Origin: Kushneria phosphatilytica | GTDB taxonomy: Bacteria > Pseudomonadota > Gammaproteobacteria > Pseudomonadales > Halomonadaceae | Assembly (NCBI RefSeq): GCF_008247605.1 | Contig: NZ_CP043420.1 | Span: 3,410,001 to 3,474,000, forward strand | Reading direction: 5' to 3' | Length of the DNA: 64,000 nt | Shown here: positions 52,892-61,999 of the stretch, piece by piece | Layout of the letters: each line of letters opens with the position of its first letter | How positions within the stretch are numbered: the first letter of the stretch is position 1 | Program-made: the position numbers and the translations under genes | The notes under the pieces: generated by a model | The model's input: the letters and a program-made list of their open reading frames with translations, nothing else | Database searches by the model: none | Told to the model about the DNA's origin: nothing

Positions 52892-55513
52892 TCAGCCCTC
52901 GCGCTTGCCGTCGACCAGCCGGTTGAGCCCCAGCGGGTTGGCTTCACGGGTCGCTTCCGGCTGCAGTGCATCGGGGATGTTCTGATAGCACACCGGACGC
53001 AGGAAGCGATAAATCGCTGCGGTGCCCACCGAGGTGGTACGGCTGTCGGAGGTACTGGGATAAGGGCCGCCATGCACCATGGCATCGCAGACCTCGACCC
53101 CGGTCGGCCAGCCATTGGCAAGAATACGACCTGCCTTGCGCTCGAGAATCGGCAGCAACCGACGCGCCTGGTCGTAATCGGCCTCTTCCATCTGCAGGCT
53201 GGCGGTCAGCTGGCCCTCGAGCTGCTCGGCCACCTGCTGCATTTCGGTGGTGTCGTTACACTCGATGACCAACGAGGTCGCCCCGAACACCTCTTCCTGC
53301 AGGCTGCGATCAGCCAGAAAATCCTGTGCCGTGGTCTGAAACAGCGCCGGCTGACAGGTGTGCGGACCACTCCCCTGCGGGCCACGAGCAATTTCGCGCA
53401 CCTTGCTGTTGCCGGCCAGCCGCGACATGCTCTGGCCATAAGCTTCATGAATGCCCGGGGTCAGCATGGTCTGTGCGCTGGTGTCCCTGAGCGCCTCGGC
53501 CGCAGTCTGCACGAAACGATCCAGTGCCGGCCCTTTCTCGGCGATCAGCAGCCCGGGGTTGGTGCAGAACTGGCCAGCGCCAAGATTGAGCGAGTTGATG
53601 AAGGCACGGCCCAGATCTTCGCCCTGGCCTTCCAGCGCCTTCGGCAGGGCAAACACCGGATTGATGCTGCTCATTTCAGCGTAGAACGGAATCGGTTCAT
53701 CACGCTGTTGGGCGATCTGCCACAGGGCATGGCCCCCCTTGCGCGAACCGGTGAAGCCGACTGCCTTGATCCTGGCATCGGAGACCAGCGCCTGGCCGAC
53801 TTCGAAGCCCGAGTCATACAGCAGTGAAAAGACCCCTTCGGGCAGGCCGCACTTGCCGACAGCCCGCTGAATGGCGCGACCTACCAGCTCCGAGGTGCCG
53901 GGATGAGCAGGGTGCGCCTTGGCCACCACCGGGCAACCGGCGGCCAGTGCCGAAGCGGTATCCCCCCCGGCGACCGAGAAGGCCAGCGGGAAGTTGCTGG
54001 CGCCAAATACCGCAACCGGGCCCAGCGCGACATGACGCTGTCGGTGATCAGCACGCGGCATCGGTGAGCGATCGGGCAGGGCCGGATCGACCCGGACATC
54101 GAGCCACTCACCATCGCGCACCACACGGGCAAACAGACGCAGCTGATTGCAGGTACGACCCCGTTCCCCGGTGATACGGCCTTCGGCCAGGCCGGATTCG
54201 GCCACGGCGCGCTCGATCAGTTCGTCACCGATCGCCTCGATCTCATCGGCACAGGTTTCCAGAAAGCGGGCGCGCTCCTCGAGACCGGTCTCGCGGTAGC
54301 GGTCAAATGCCTCCCAAGCGAGCCGGCAGGCCTTGTCGACATCTTCCCGAGTGCCGCCCGGCCAGCTCGGCTCAAGGGTCTTCCCGGTGGCCGGATTGAC
54401 CGCCGCGATGGGTGACTGGCTGCCACGAATGGCCTGCTGGCCAATGAGTTGGGTACCTTCCAGTGCCATGACTCCTCCTTCCTGCGGGACCCGATCATGG
54501 AGCGCATCTCCATGACGGGCACTCAGTGAGTGGATGTGCAACGAAGACGACTCGCGGACAAATGCCAGCGGATTACGCAGCATTCGTCCCAGAGCCGGCA
54601 GTTCGATTTCGAAGCGATCGCCATCCCGGGTCTCGATACCCTCGGCAAAACTCAGCGTGGCCGTGCCGAAGAAATGCAGGTTGAGGTCACCGGGACGACG
54701 GAACAGGTCATACTTGAAGTGGTGATACTCGAGATTGGCGAAACTGTGCGACATGTTGGCTTCGCCGGTCGCGAACGGCTTTTCCCAGAGAGTAAGACCG
54801 TCGCGCACAATGCGACTGGTGCCGGTGAGACTGGCAGGCAGCTCGCCGACGAACAGCTCGGGACCGAAACTGCAGTGGCGCAGCTTGGAGTGCGCCAGCC
54901 AAAGATAATTGTGCCGCTCGGTCACGTGATCGGAACACTCGTTGCCGATGGCATAACCGATCCGCCACGGCTGACCCTGCTCATCGTTGAGATAGATACC
55001 GACCAGCTCGGGCTCCTCGCCGGCATCCCGAGCGAAAAACGGGACCGGAATGGGCTGTTCGGGCGCAATCACACAGCGGCCATCGCCCTTGTAGAACCAT
55101 TCCGGCTGAACGCCAACGGCACCTGCCTCCGGTTTGCCGCCCTCGACGCCCATTCTGAACATGCGCATCGAATCGGTGAGGTGCTCCTCGGCCGTTTCAA
55201 GCGCACTGTGCATCGCCGAGCGGGTATCGGCACTGCCCAGATGCGTCAGGCCGGTTCCGGTGACCAGACAATGGGCCGGGTCGGGATGCATGATTGGCGG
55301 CAGCAGCTGACCGCCAGCCACCAGGGTGTCGTAATCGAGCAGTTCATCACCGAGCAGCCCCTCGATGACACTCGCCAGCGACTGACCGGTCGCAACGGCC
55401 TGCCGGGCCAGCGCCAGGGTACCGCCCTCGAGATCGATCGGTCTTACCCGGGTTTCGCTCTCCACCAGTGCGGCCCGCGGGCCATGAACGCTCTGGTACT
55501 GGATCAGTCTCAT
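52892..55513 (-). CDS. AraD1-family / alpha-ketoglutarate-semialdehyde dehydrogenase fusion protein
   Basis: One 873-residue frame encodes two enzymes usually made separately. Residues 1 to about 328 are a fumarylacetoacetase-fold AraD1 protein (NECSDHVTERHNYLWLAHSK, TLWEKPFATGEANMSHSFAN, FFGTATLSF), linked to sugar-acid dehydration. From residue 349 comes an aldehyde dehydrogenase of the KGSADH type with AVFGASNFPLAFS, Glu613 (FYAEMSSINP) and nucleophile Cys650 (GAGQFCTNPG). The joint (about 329-348, SARHGDALHDRVPQEGG) is a hydrophilic linker. Codon 349 is ATG (54469) preceded by GGAAGGAGGAG, an excellent ribosome-binding site, and the dehydrogenase alone (525 residues) is the normal length. 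Either a read-through fusion, internal initiation, or both. Confidence 0.9.
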   Translation of the reverse strand: MRLIQYQSVHGPRAALVESETRVRPIDLEGGTLALARQAVATGQSLASVIEGLLGDELLDYDTLVAGGQLLPPIMHPDPAHCLVTGTGLTHLGSADTRSAMHSALETAEEHLTDSMRMFRMGVEGGKPEAGAVGVQPEWFYKGDGRCVIAPEQPIPVPFFARDAGEEPELVGIYLNDEQGQPWRIGYAIGNECSDHVTERHNYLWLAHSKLRHCSFGPELFVGELPASLTGTSRIVRDGLTLWEKPFATGEANMSHSFANLEYHHFKYDLFRRPGDLNLHFFGTATLSFAEGIETRDGDRFEIELPALGRMLRNPLAFVRESSSLHIHSLSARHGDALHDRVPQEGGVMALEGTQLIGQQAIRGSQSPIAAVNPATGKTLEPSWPGGTREDVDKACRLAWEAFDRYRETGLEERARFLETCADEIEAIGDELIERAVAESGLAEGRITGERGRTCNQLRLFARVVRDGEWLDVRVDPALPDRSPMPRADHRQRHVALGPVAVFGASNFPLAFSVAGGDTASALAAGCPVVAKAHPAHPGTSELVGRAIQRAVGKCGLPEGVFSLLYDSGFEVGQALVSDARIKAVGFTGSRKGGHALWQIAQQRDEPIPFYAEMSSINPVFALPKALEGQGEDLGRAFINSLNLGAGQFCTNPGLLIAEKGPALDRFVQTAAEALRDTSAQTMLTPGIHEAYGQSMSRLAGNSKVREIARGPQGSGPHTCQPALFQTTAQDFLADRSLQEEVFGATSLVIECNDTTEMQQVAEQLEGQLTASLQMEEADYDQARRLLPILERKAGRILANGWPTGVEVCDAMVHGGPYPSTSDSRTTSVGTAAIYRFLRPVCYQNIPDALQPEATREANPLGLNRLVDGKREG

Positions 55514-55839
55514 GCGCTTCTCCGTGGTGATCGGGCCCAGCCGCCGCTACCGACTGCACCCTGAAGTGCCACCGGACGCGGGATGGCGTCGCGTACCGGA
55601 GGCATTCATACGGTAGCCGTTGTAGCGGTCAGTTGTCATACAACATCGCCAACAGCCCACCATCATAGTAGAACTCTGGCACCGGATAGCGATTGAAAGG
55701 CCGGATATCGACCAAGGTCGCAGAGGATGTGTTGTCTTTACGCTTCCGATCACATCCCTCTGATCATACGAGTACTCCGGCTGACGGAACCTTGACCCAT
55801 CAACCGGAGCAGCAGGATCGACACGCTCACTGGTGCTCG
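55514..55839 (-). promoter_or_regulatory. Control region of the AraD1-KGSADH gene
   Basis: About 326 bases without a gene. A 13-bp palindrome GTTGT-CAT-ACAAC at 55632-55644 lies some 120 bp upstream of the start and resembles operators of GntR/FCD-type sugar-acid regulators. No such regulator is adjacent. No clear terminator for the gntP gene upstream was seen. Confidence 0.42.
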
Positions 55840-57243
55840 TCAGGTGAGCAGCGTGAAGATCACCCAGACCAGTCCAAACGCCATCAGCGAAATGCCGGTT
55901 GAGACCACTGTCCAGGTCTTGAGCATGGTCTGGGTACTGACGCCCAGGAAGCGCCCCACCAGCCAGAAGCCGGAGTCGTTGACGTGCGAGTAACCAATGG
56001 CACCCGCCACGATCGCCACCGTAATGCAGGCGGCCGGGAAGCCGGCGAGCTCGGGCGCCGCCAGCACCGCCGGTGCCATGATGCTGGCAGCCGTGGTACC
56101 GGCCACGGTGGCCGACCCCTGAGCGACACGGATCACGGCGGCAATCACATAGCCGGCCACGATCAGCGGCATGCCCATCGACTGCAGGCTGCCAGCCAGT
56201 GCTTCACCGATGCCACTGGCCTTGAGCACCCCACCGAACATGCCGCCGGCCCCTGTAATCAGGATAATGCTGCAAACCGGTGCCACGGCCTGTTCGACAA
56301 TGTCGTTAATGGCATCCATGGCCTTTTCACGCTGACGTCGCAGCACCAGCAGCCACATGGCTACACAGGTGCTGATCAGCAGCGCAATCGGTGTTTCACC
56401 AATCAGCAACAGGGTGTTCAGCAGGGTATTGCCCTCGGGCAGGACGCCGCTGGAGATCAGCGTCGAGATCCCGGTATTCATGAAGATCAGGCCCAGCGGC
56501 AACAGCAACACCAGCAGGACAATGCCGAAGGGAGGCAGCTCGCCCGTCTCGTCGGCCTGACTGTCGCCCATCATGTCAGGCACCGGCTGGAAAGGCGTAT
56601 GCTCGGCGCGGGAAACCGACAGCCGATAGCCCATGACATACCAGGTCGGGATGGCAACTACCAGTGCCACCAGCAATACCTGACCCACATCGGCATGCAG
56701 GAACACCGCCGCTGCTACCGGGCCGGGATGCGGCGGCATCAGCGCATGCATGACCAGAAAGGCTCCCGCCGCCGGCAGGCCGTAGAGCAGCAGCGAGCCT
56801 TTCAGCTCGCGGGCGATCGAATAGATGATCGGCAACATCACCACGAAGGCGGCATCGAGAAAGATCGGGAAACCGAACAGCAGGCAGGCGATCGACAGAC
56901 CCAGCGGCGCACGCTCCCGCCCGAACAGTCGGATCAGGGTATCGGCCAGCACCCGAGCGCCGCCGGAAACCGCCACGATACGCCCGAGTACGGCGCCAAA
57001 GCCGATCAGCAGGGCCACATTGCCCAGGGTGCTGCCGAAACCGGAGAGCAGGGTCGGCATCAGGTCAGAGACACCAATGCCGGTGGCCAGTGCCGTCGCA
57101 ATACTGACAATGACCAGCGAAAAGAAGGGATGTAGCCGCACCCGAATAATCAGCAGCAGCAATACCGCGATGGCAACGGCTGCAACGGCCAGCAGGCCGA
57201 GCGTCGACATCCCGGAAGCGGCCGCGTCCTGAGCCCCTTGCAT
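55840..57243 (-). CDS. GntP-family gluconate:H+ symporter
   Basis: A 467-residue transporter with about twelve helices. Family landmarks: SLVIVSIATALATGIGV, FGAVLGRIVAVSGGARVLADTLI, FGFPIFLDAAFVVMLPI, and MPPHPGPVAAA. The C-terminal third has the ISHVNDSGFW-type signature, here GYSHVNDSGFWLVGRF. It imports gluconate or related sugar acids. ATG 57243 is preferred to 57249, since GGGAG is seven bases upstream of it but almost touching the other. It is 316 bp downstream of the dehydrogenase gene, same strand. Confidence 0.93.
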   Translation of the reverse strand: MQGAQDAAASGMSTLGLLAVAAVAIAVLLLLIIRVRLHPFFSLVIVSIATALATGIGVSDLMPTLLSGFGSTLGNVALLIGFGAVLGRIVAVSGGARVLADTLIRLFGRERAPLGLSIACLLFGFPIFLDAAFVVMLPIIYSIARELKGSLLLYGLPAAGAFLVMHALMPPHPGPVAAAVFLHADVGQVLLVALVVAIPTWYVMGYRLSVSRAEHTPFQPVPDMMGDSQADETGELPPFGIVLLVLLLPLGLIFMNTGISTLISSGVLPEGNTLLNTLLLIGETPIALLISTCVAMWLLVLRRQREKAMDAINDIVEQAVAPVCSIILITGAGGMFGGVLKASGIGEALAGSLQSMGMPLIVAGYVIAAVIRVAQGSATVAGTTAASIMAPAVLAAPELAGFPAACITVAIVAGAIGYSHVNDSGFWLVGRFLGVSTQTMLKTWTVVSTGISLMAFGLVWVIFTLLT

Positions 57244-57249
57244 AGTCAT

Positions 57250-57558
57250 TCTCCCTGGCGGGCCACCACCGCAGCCACGGTGGCTATATCTTTAATGGAA
57301 ATCGGATAAGGCGTTGGCCCGGTCATCATTCGGGCAGGACCACAAAGGACGCCTGATGCACAACACCCTCTGCGACGTACGAATGAGTGGCCATCCGTAC
57401 ACACGCTGAAGACAGCAAACAGGACCCCGGCACATCGCCCTTGCGGTCGACGCGCTTCATGAGCCGGGTCCCGTTATTCGGTCACTCGGCAGCCGGAACC
57501 GCCTGAGCATCCATCGGCCGAGGCTCGGCATCGCCGTCGCCGAGCCCCGGGTAATGGC
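57250..57558. other. Intergenic region upstream of the gntP-type gene
   Basis: About 310 bases without a gene. It holds a 13-bp palindrome AGCCAC-G-GTGGCT at 57273-57285 (about 30 bp upstream of the transporter start) and a stem GGCTCGGC / GCCGAGCC around 57521-57545 just past the dehydrogenase stop, lacking a T-run. The length suggests an independent promoter for the transporter. Confidence 0.38.
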
Positions 57559-58509
57559 TCAGGACAGCGGCGGCGGACCGAGTTCTTCGAGCAGCTTCTG
57601 CAGCTTCACATAGGCCCGATTGCGATAAGCGATCAGTTCCGGAATGCGCTCGGCCGGTACATCGGTGAAGCCACCGCCACTCTTGGTCCCCAGCTTGCCC
57701 TGCTCAACCAGTTCACTGAGTACCCGAGGGGTGGCGAAGCGCTCGGGGAAATCCTTCTGCAGCGACTGATAGCAGAAGTTGTAGACATCCAGGCCGGCCA
57801 TATCGGCAATCGCGAAGGGGCCGAAGAACGGCAGGCGGAAGCCGAAGGTCGTCCGCACCAGGGTGTCGATGTCCTCGGCGCTGGCAACCCCTTCCTCGAG
57901 CAACTGTGTAGCCTCGTGGAACAGCGCATACTGCAGGCGATTGAGCACAAAGCCGGTCACGTCGCTGACGGTCGCGGTCTCCTTGCCGGTCTCATGCACG
58001 ATGGCACAGGCCGATTCCACTACATCGGAACGGGTGCCCGCATGCGGAATGATTTCCACACCCGGGACAAAGGGCGACGGATTGGAGAAGTGTACGCCCA
58101 AAAACCGACCCGACTCGGTCACGGCCTCGGCCAGTGAAGCGATCGAGATGGTGGACGTATTGGACCCGATGATCGCATCCTTCGGCGCCGCCGCGCATAT
58201 CCGGCGCAGGGTCTCGTGCTTGATATCGAGTTTTTCGGGGACCGCTTCCTCGATGAAATCGACACCCTCGACGGCCGCTTCGATGGATTCGGCGGCGGTG
58301 ACATTGCGCTCGATTCGTTCGACCGCATCTGCCGGGAACAGCTCATCGGCCACATACTGTCGCGCTTCGTCGATCAGCCGCTGGCGGTTCTTCTCGGTGA
58401 CTTCGAACGAAACATCGCTGATGCGCACCTCGGCACCGGCCAGCGCCATCACCTGAGCGATGCCGCCACCCATGTAGCCGGAGCCGACGATAGCTACCTT
58501 GCGTGTCAT
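57559..58509 (-). CDS. 3-hydroxyacyl-CoA-dehydrogenase-fold hydroxyacid dehydrogenase
   Basis: A 316-residue NAD-dependent enzyme of the HAD/L-gulonate-dehydrogenase group. Rossmann motif GSGYMGGGIA at residues 9-18, then GSNTSTISIASLA, HFSNPSPFVPGVEIIP (catalytic His and Glu), and the helical C-terminal dimerisation domain with GFVLNRLQYALFHEA and GGGFTDV. The family includes L-gulonate and L-carnitine dehydrogenases and fatty-acid enzymes. Here sugar-acid genes on both sides argue for a sugar-acid substrate. CAGGAGAG precedes the ATG. It is 32 bp downstream of the TIM-barrel gene. Confidence 0.9.
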   Translation of the reverse strand: MTRKVAIVGSGYMGGGIAQVMALAGAEVRISDVSFEVTEKNRQRLIDEARQYVADELFPADAVERIERNVTAAESIEAAVEGVDFIEEAVPEKLDIKHETLRRICAAAPKDAIIGSNTSTISIASLAEAVTESGRFLGVHFSNPSPFVPGVEIIPHAGTRSDVVESACAIVHETGKETATVSDVTGFVLNRLQYALFHEATQLLEEGVASAEDIDTLVRTTFGFRLPFFGPFAIADMAGLDVYNFCYQSLQKDFPERFATPRVLSELVEQGKLGTKSGGGFTDVPAERIPELIAYRNRAYVKLQKLLEELGPPPLS

Positions 58510-58541
58510 GGAACTCTCCTGATGAAGTTGAAAACGGTTAT

Positions 58542-59519
58542 TCAGCGCTTGCCGCCCTGACGGACCCGGCTCTGACCGAGTTCATAATCGGATGTGCGCG
58601 GCAGAATCTGCTCACGCAGGTAGCGCTGATTGGTGTTCGAAACACTCAGGCCATCACCCCCGTAATGCTCGGTGCAGATGACGCCCTGGAAGCCATGGGC
58701 CAGCGCGATTTCAAACGCCTTGCGATAGCTGATCAGCCCGAACTCCAGCGGAGCCGGCATGGCGATATACTGATCGCGCGCCACATCCTCGTCGCGGCTG
58801 TAGTTCTTGACGTGCCAGTAATTGGCATATGGCAGGGTCTTTTCCATCATCTGCTGCCAGGGCTCGATCGGGCGATGCAGGCGAATCAGATTACCGATAT
58901 CGGGATTGAGGCCCACGTTCGGCAGGCCGATATCCTCGACCAGCGCCACAGCAGAGTCCGCAGTCCCCAGATAGGTGTCCTCATACATTTCCAGCGACAT
59001 CAGCAGACCCAGCTCTTCCGCACGCCGACCCAGCTCCTGTAGCCGCTTCACCGCCAGATTCCAGGTATCACGATCGCCGGTCGGGTCCTTGTGGCCTTCG
59101 ACAGTCCAGAACCACAGCTGCTTCTGCTGCTCCGGGGTCAGCGCCTGGTGCAAGCCCACGGAAACTACCTCGCAGCCCAGTTCGGCAGCGGCTTCCAGCG
59201 TGCGGTGGCTGTAGGCCAGGTTGTCCTCGCCGTGTTCGGTATCGATCACACTACGACGGATGGCCGACAGCGAAGGCATGCCGAGACCGACGTCCCGCGC
59301 CGTCCGCTTGAACTCATCCAGACGCGCTGCCGACAGATCACCGGGTTTCACCCAGCCATCGGTCAGATCGACATCACGGAATCCGGCATCACGAACTTCG
59401 GTAAATACCCGATGCCAGTGGGAAGCGTCGGCATCATTGACATGCCGCCCCTGGGAATCGGTTGCGGAAAACTGCAACAGAGCGGCCGCGATCGGCCATT
59501 CTTCAGCACTGTAGGGCAT
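58542..59519 (-). CDS. Sugar isomerase/epimerase-fold TIM-barrel protein
   Basis: A 325-residue xylose-isomerase-like TIM barrel. Metal-ligand candidates: Glu of SLEMYEDTYLG, Asp/Asn of LNPDIGNLIRLH, His of YWHVKNY, and Glu of VICTEHYGGDG. The product is longer than simple epimerases (about 280). It could isomerise a keto-sugar acid. ATG 59519 has AGAGGAGCG; the frame is open to 59621 without a better site. It is the first gene of the leftward sugar-acid operon, facing the divergent LysR gene across an intergenic palindrome. Confidence 0.87.
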   Translation of the reverse strand: MPYSAEEWPIAAALLQFSATDSQGRHVNDADASHWHRVFTEVRDAGFRDVDLTDGWVKPGDLSAARLDEFKRTARDVGLGMPSLSAIRRSVIDTEHGEDNLAYSHRTLEAAAELGCEVVSVGLHQALTPEQQKQLWFWTVEGHKDPTGDRDTWNLAVKRLQELGRRAEELGLLMSLEMYEDTYLGTADSAVALVEDIGLPNVGLNPDIGNLIRLHRPIEPWQQMMEKTLPYANYWHVKNYSRDEDVARDQYIAMPAPLEFGLISYRKAFEIALAHGFQGVICTEHYGGDGLSVSNTNQRYLREQILPRTSDYELGQSRVRQGGKR

Positions 59520-59855
59520 TGCAACGCTCCTCTTGTGTGGTCGCTCATCGGTGACAGGGGCCGTATGGCTGTCGAACACCGCCCGGTATTCGACAGGGCG
59601 CCCTGTCACGGGTTGGATCATGGAGAGGCACTGACTCCCGGAGTTTCAATGCTTCCCCAAAACCTCTTGAATTCAGGGATGGGCATGCGCCGAATGCTTT
59701 TGCAGTCGGAGGATCGGCCGGAGAGGCCGTTGCCATGGCCAGGCCGGTCTCCGGAAAGTACCGGCCAGCTTCACGCCGTGGTGATCGGGCATGCCGCAGC
59801 AATTACCATAGCGCTGATGGGCAATAACCAGACAATGCCGACAGCACGTCATTCT

Positions 59856-59873
59856 GATAACCTTTTGGTTATC
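59856..59873. promoter_or_regulatory. Candidate LysR-type operator
   Basis: A perfect 7-4-7 inverted repeat, GATAACC-TTTT-GGTTATC, lies 24 bp before the LysR gene, within the 377-base divergent space from 59520. It contains the T-N11-A pattern expected of LysR binding sites. The remaining part of the space holds no gene. Confidence 0.7.
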
Positions 59874-59896
59874 GAAACGGCCACGGATCATATGTC

Positions 59897-60844
59897 ATGG
59901 GGACTCTGGCGAAAGACTGGTTCTCCCGGGTTCGACTAAAGTTGCGCCACCTCGAGCTTTTCATTGCCCTTGATGAGCAACGCAACCTGCATCGCGCCGC
60001 GGCCCAGCTGGGTATCAGCCAACCGGCGGCTTCCAAACTGCTGGGTGAGCTGGAGGAGCGACTGGGAACGGCACTCTTCGAGCGTCACAGCCGTGGGCTG
60101 ACCCCCAACTGGTATGGCGAACTGATGGTGCGTCGCGCTCGTTCGGTGCTGGATGAACTCGGTCAGGCGGGCGAGGAGTTCAACGCCCTGCAGACCGGGC
60201 ATACCGGACTGGTGCGCGTAGGAACGGTCATGGCAGCAGCCGTCTCGCTGCTGACTCGAGCTGTCGAAAGACTGCACAGCGAGCGCCCGGGACTGCATGT
60301 CAGCATCAACGTCGATGTGAGCCATCAGCTGATCCAGGGACTGCTCGATGGCGACTACGATTTCGTGCTCTCGCGCATCCCGGCCGGTTTTTCCGGCGAG
60401 CACTTCGTGTTCGAGGAGATCGGTGAGGAGGAAATCTGCTTCGTCTGCAGTGTCCGACATCCGCTGGCCCAGGCCTCGGCCCCGAATCTGAAGGCTTTGA
60501 GCCAGTGGCCCTGGGCACTGCAACCCCGCGGTAGCCTGATGCGTCAGCGTGTCGAGGAACTGATGCATCGGGAGCGACTCGAGCTGCCCTGCTGGGTGGT
60601 GGACACACCGGATCCGATGGTCTCGCTGGCGCTGGTCGACAATTCGGAGTTCATCACCGTCGCTACCCGGGACGTCATCGAGCGGCTTTTCGATCCGGCC
60701 CGGTTTCATATCCTGCCCTACCCCCGACGACTCGGCATTCAGCCCTATGGCCTGGTCAGCCTTCGCCACCAGCGCCTCTCGCCGGGGACCGGTGCGCTGA
60801 TGTCGACCCTGCGCAAGCTGATGCGGGAAGCCTCTGTCTCCTGA
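59897..60844 (+). CDS. LysR-family transcriptional regulator (GbpR-like)
   Basis: A 315-residue LTTR. The N-terminal HTH (about residues 15-75) reads RHLELFIALDEQRNLHRAAAQLG, ISQPAASKLLGELEERLG, LFERHSRGLTP. The effector domain (about 100-310) resembles the GbpR/galactose-binding-protein-regulator subgroup. It diverges from the sugar-acid operon (58542-59519 onward) and should control it, through the palindrome at 59856-59873. The ATG is 12-16 bases from the repeat's end, so autoregulation is likely. Confidence 0.9.
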   Translation: MGTLAKDWFSRVRLKLRHLELFIALDEQRNLHRAAAQLGISQPAASKLLGELEERLGTALFERHSRGLTPNWYGELMVRRARSVLDELGQAGEEFNALQTGHTGLVRVGTVMAAAVSLLTRAVERLHSERPGLHVSINVDVSHQLIQGLLDGDYDFVLSRIPAGFSGEHFVFEEIGEEEICFVCSVRHPLAQASAPNLKALSQWPWALQPRGSLMRQRVEELMHRERLELPCWVVDTPDPMVSLALVDNSEFITVATRDVIERLFDPARFHILPYPRRLGIQPYGLVSLRHQRLSPGTGALMSTLRKLMREASVS

Positions 60845-60924
60845 GCCGGTAGCCCACCCCCAGGCAACGGCGTGCGCGCCTTCGCCGTTACCTCTTGCCG
60901 AGCGCCATCCAAAATGCGATACCT

Positions 60925-60947
60925 GAAAATGAGTGAGTCTCATTACC
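60925..60947 (+). promoter_or_regulatory. Candidate Fur box upstream of the AraC gene
   Basis: AATGAG-TGAGT-CTCATT (60928-60944) within GAAAATGAGTGAGTCTCAT is close to the 19-bp Fur consensus of inverted AATGA/TCATT. It lies 26-45 bp before the AraC-family start codon. Confidence 0.7.
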
Positions 60948-60972
60948 ATTCGAGTGTCGGAATTTTCATCGC

Positions 60973-61929
60973 ATGACGCTTTCTACTTCTACCGCGCTCG
61001 GCCCACCACCTGTTCGGGCCCATACTTTCGGCGACCTGGAAGCGCTGGGAGAGCATTATGGTATCGATTATCACTTTCCCCGCTCGGGCTGCGCTGCACG
61101 CAGCTCAATCGTGCTGCGCGGGCGGGTACAGGAACTGGCACCCGCGCCCGGCCTGCAGCTGGTGACGTCCGATATCGAAGTACTCAAGCGCTATGACTCC
61201 TGTTCCCGAGCCCCCACGCCCCTGTCGATCATCGTCATGCTGGCAGGCGAGGCGGAAGTGGGTCTGGCTGGCAAGCGCCTCACCCTGCGCCCCGGCATGG
61301 CGCTCAGCGTCCGTCTGGATCAGCACTGCGGACTGACTGCCATTCAGGGCGCCGGCCAGCGTATTCGTGCCCTAACCCTGAGTCTTGATGACACCCGGTT
61401 GGCGGAGCTGACCGGTGAAACAGCGCAGACGCAGGAATCATCCATGCACGCATGGCGTTTGCCCGGCGTACTCCAGAGTGCACTCGAAGAGGCGGTGACC
61501 GCCCCGCTTGCGGGTATGGCACAACAGTTACAGCTGCAGGGACTGAGCCTGCAGCTGCTGGCTTACAGTCTGTCGGATACCAGGCGACCAACACCCTCAT
61601 CATCGTTAACGGGCGAGCGTCAGCGTCTTGAACGGGTGCGCGAAACGCTGCGCAGCAACCCCGCCCATGAGCACCGTCTGGATACGCTGGCGCAGCTCGC
61701 GGCCATGAGTCCGGCCAGCCTGCGCCGCAAGTACCATGCCGCCTTTGGGCGCAGCGTCTTCGATGAGCTGCGCCACTTCCGACTCTCCCTGGCCCGTGAC
61801 TATCTGTACAGGGGACTGAGCGTGCAGCAGGCCGCTCACTTCTGCGGCTACCGTCATGCCGGCAACTTCTCGACCGCCTTTCGTCGGCACTACGGCATTT
61901 CACCCGGTACGCTGACGCATCACAGCTGA
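60973..61929 (+). CDS. AraC-family regulator, PchR-like
   Basis: A 318-residue regulator. The C-terminal two-HTH domain (about 220-316) is classical: LDTLAQLAAMSPASLRRKYHAAFGRSVFDELRHFRL, then AAHFCGYRHAGNFSTAFRRHYG. The N-terminal 200 residues resemble the siderophore-sensing part of PchR, with no typical cupin motif. A Fur box precedes it and a siderophore receptor gene follows, so it probably activates the receptor when siderophore is present and iron is low. The start lacks a strong ribosome-binding site. Confidence 0.9.
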   Translation: MTLSTSTALGPPPVRAHTFGDLEALGEHYGIDYHFPRSGCAARSSIVLRGRVQELAPAPGLQLVTSDIEVLKRYDSCSRAPTPLSIIVMLAGEAEVGLAGKRLTLRPGMALSVRLDQHCGLTAIQGAGQRIRALTLSLDDTRLAELTGETAQTQESSMHAWRLPGVLQSALEEAVTAPLAGMAQQLQLQGLSLQLLAYSLSDTRRPTPSSSLTGERQRLERVRETLRSNPAHEHRLDTLAQLAAMSPASLRRKYHAAFGRSVFDELRHFRLSLARDYLYRGLSVQQAAHFCGYRHAGNFSTAFRRHYGISPGTLTHHS

Positions 61930-61981
61930 TCACCCTGCAAAACGACCTGAGCATTGCGCATAATCACGGCCGCCCTTGAAA

Positions 61982-61999
61982 GAGAATAATTCTCATTTC
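61982..61999 (+). promoter_or_regulatory. Candidate Fur box upstream of the receptor gene
   Basis: GAGAAT-A-ATTCTC (61982-61994) continued by ATTTC matches a Fur-type inverted repeat. It lies 30-45 bp before the TonB-receptor ATG and 53 bp after the AraC stop. Confidence 0.68.

Noticed and set aside
55984..57135. Rightward open frame of 383 codons
   Set aside because: Antisense to the gntP-type gene, with His/Gln-rich nonsense composition.
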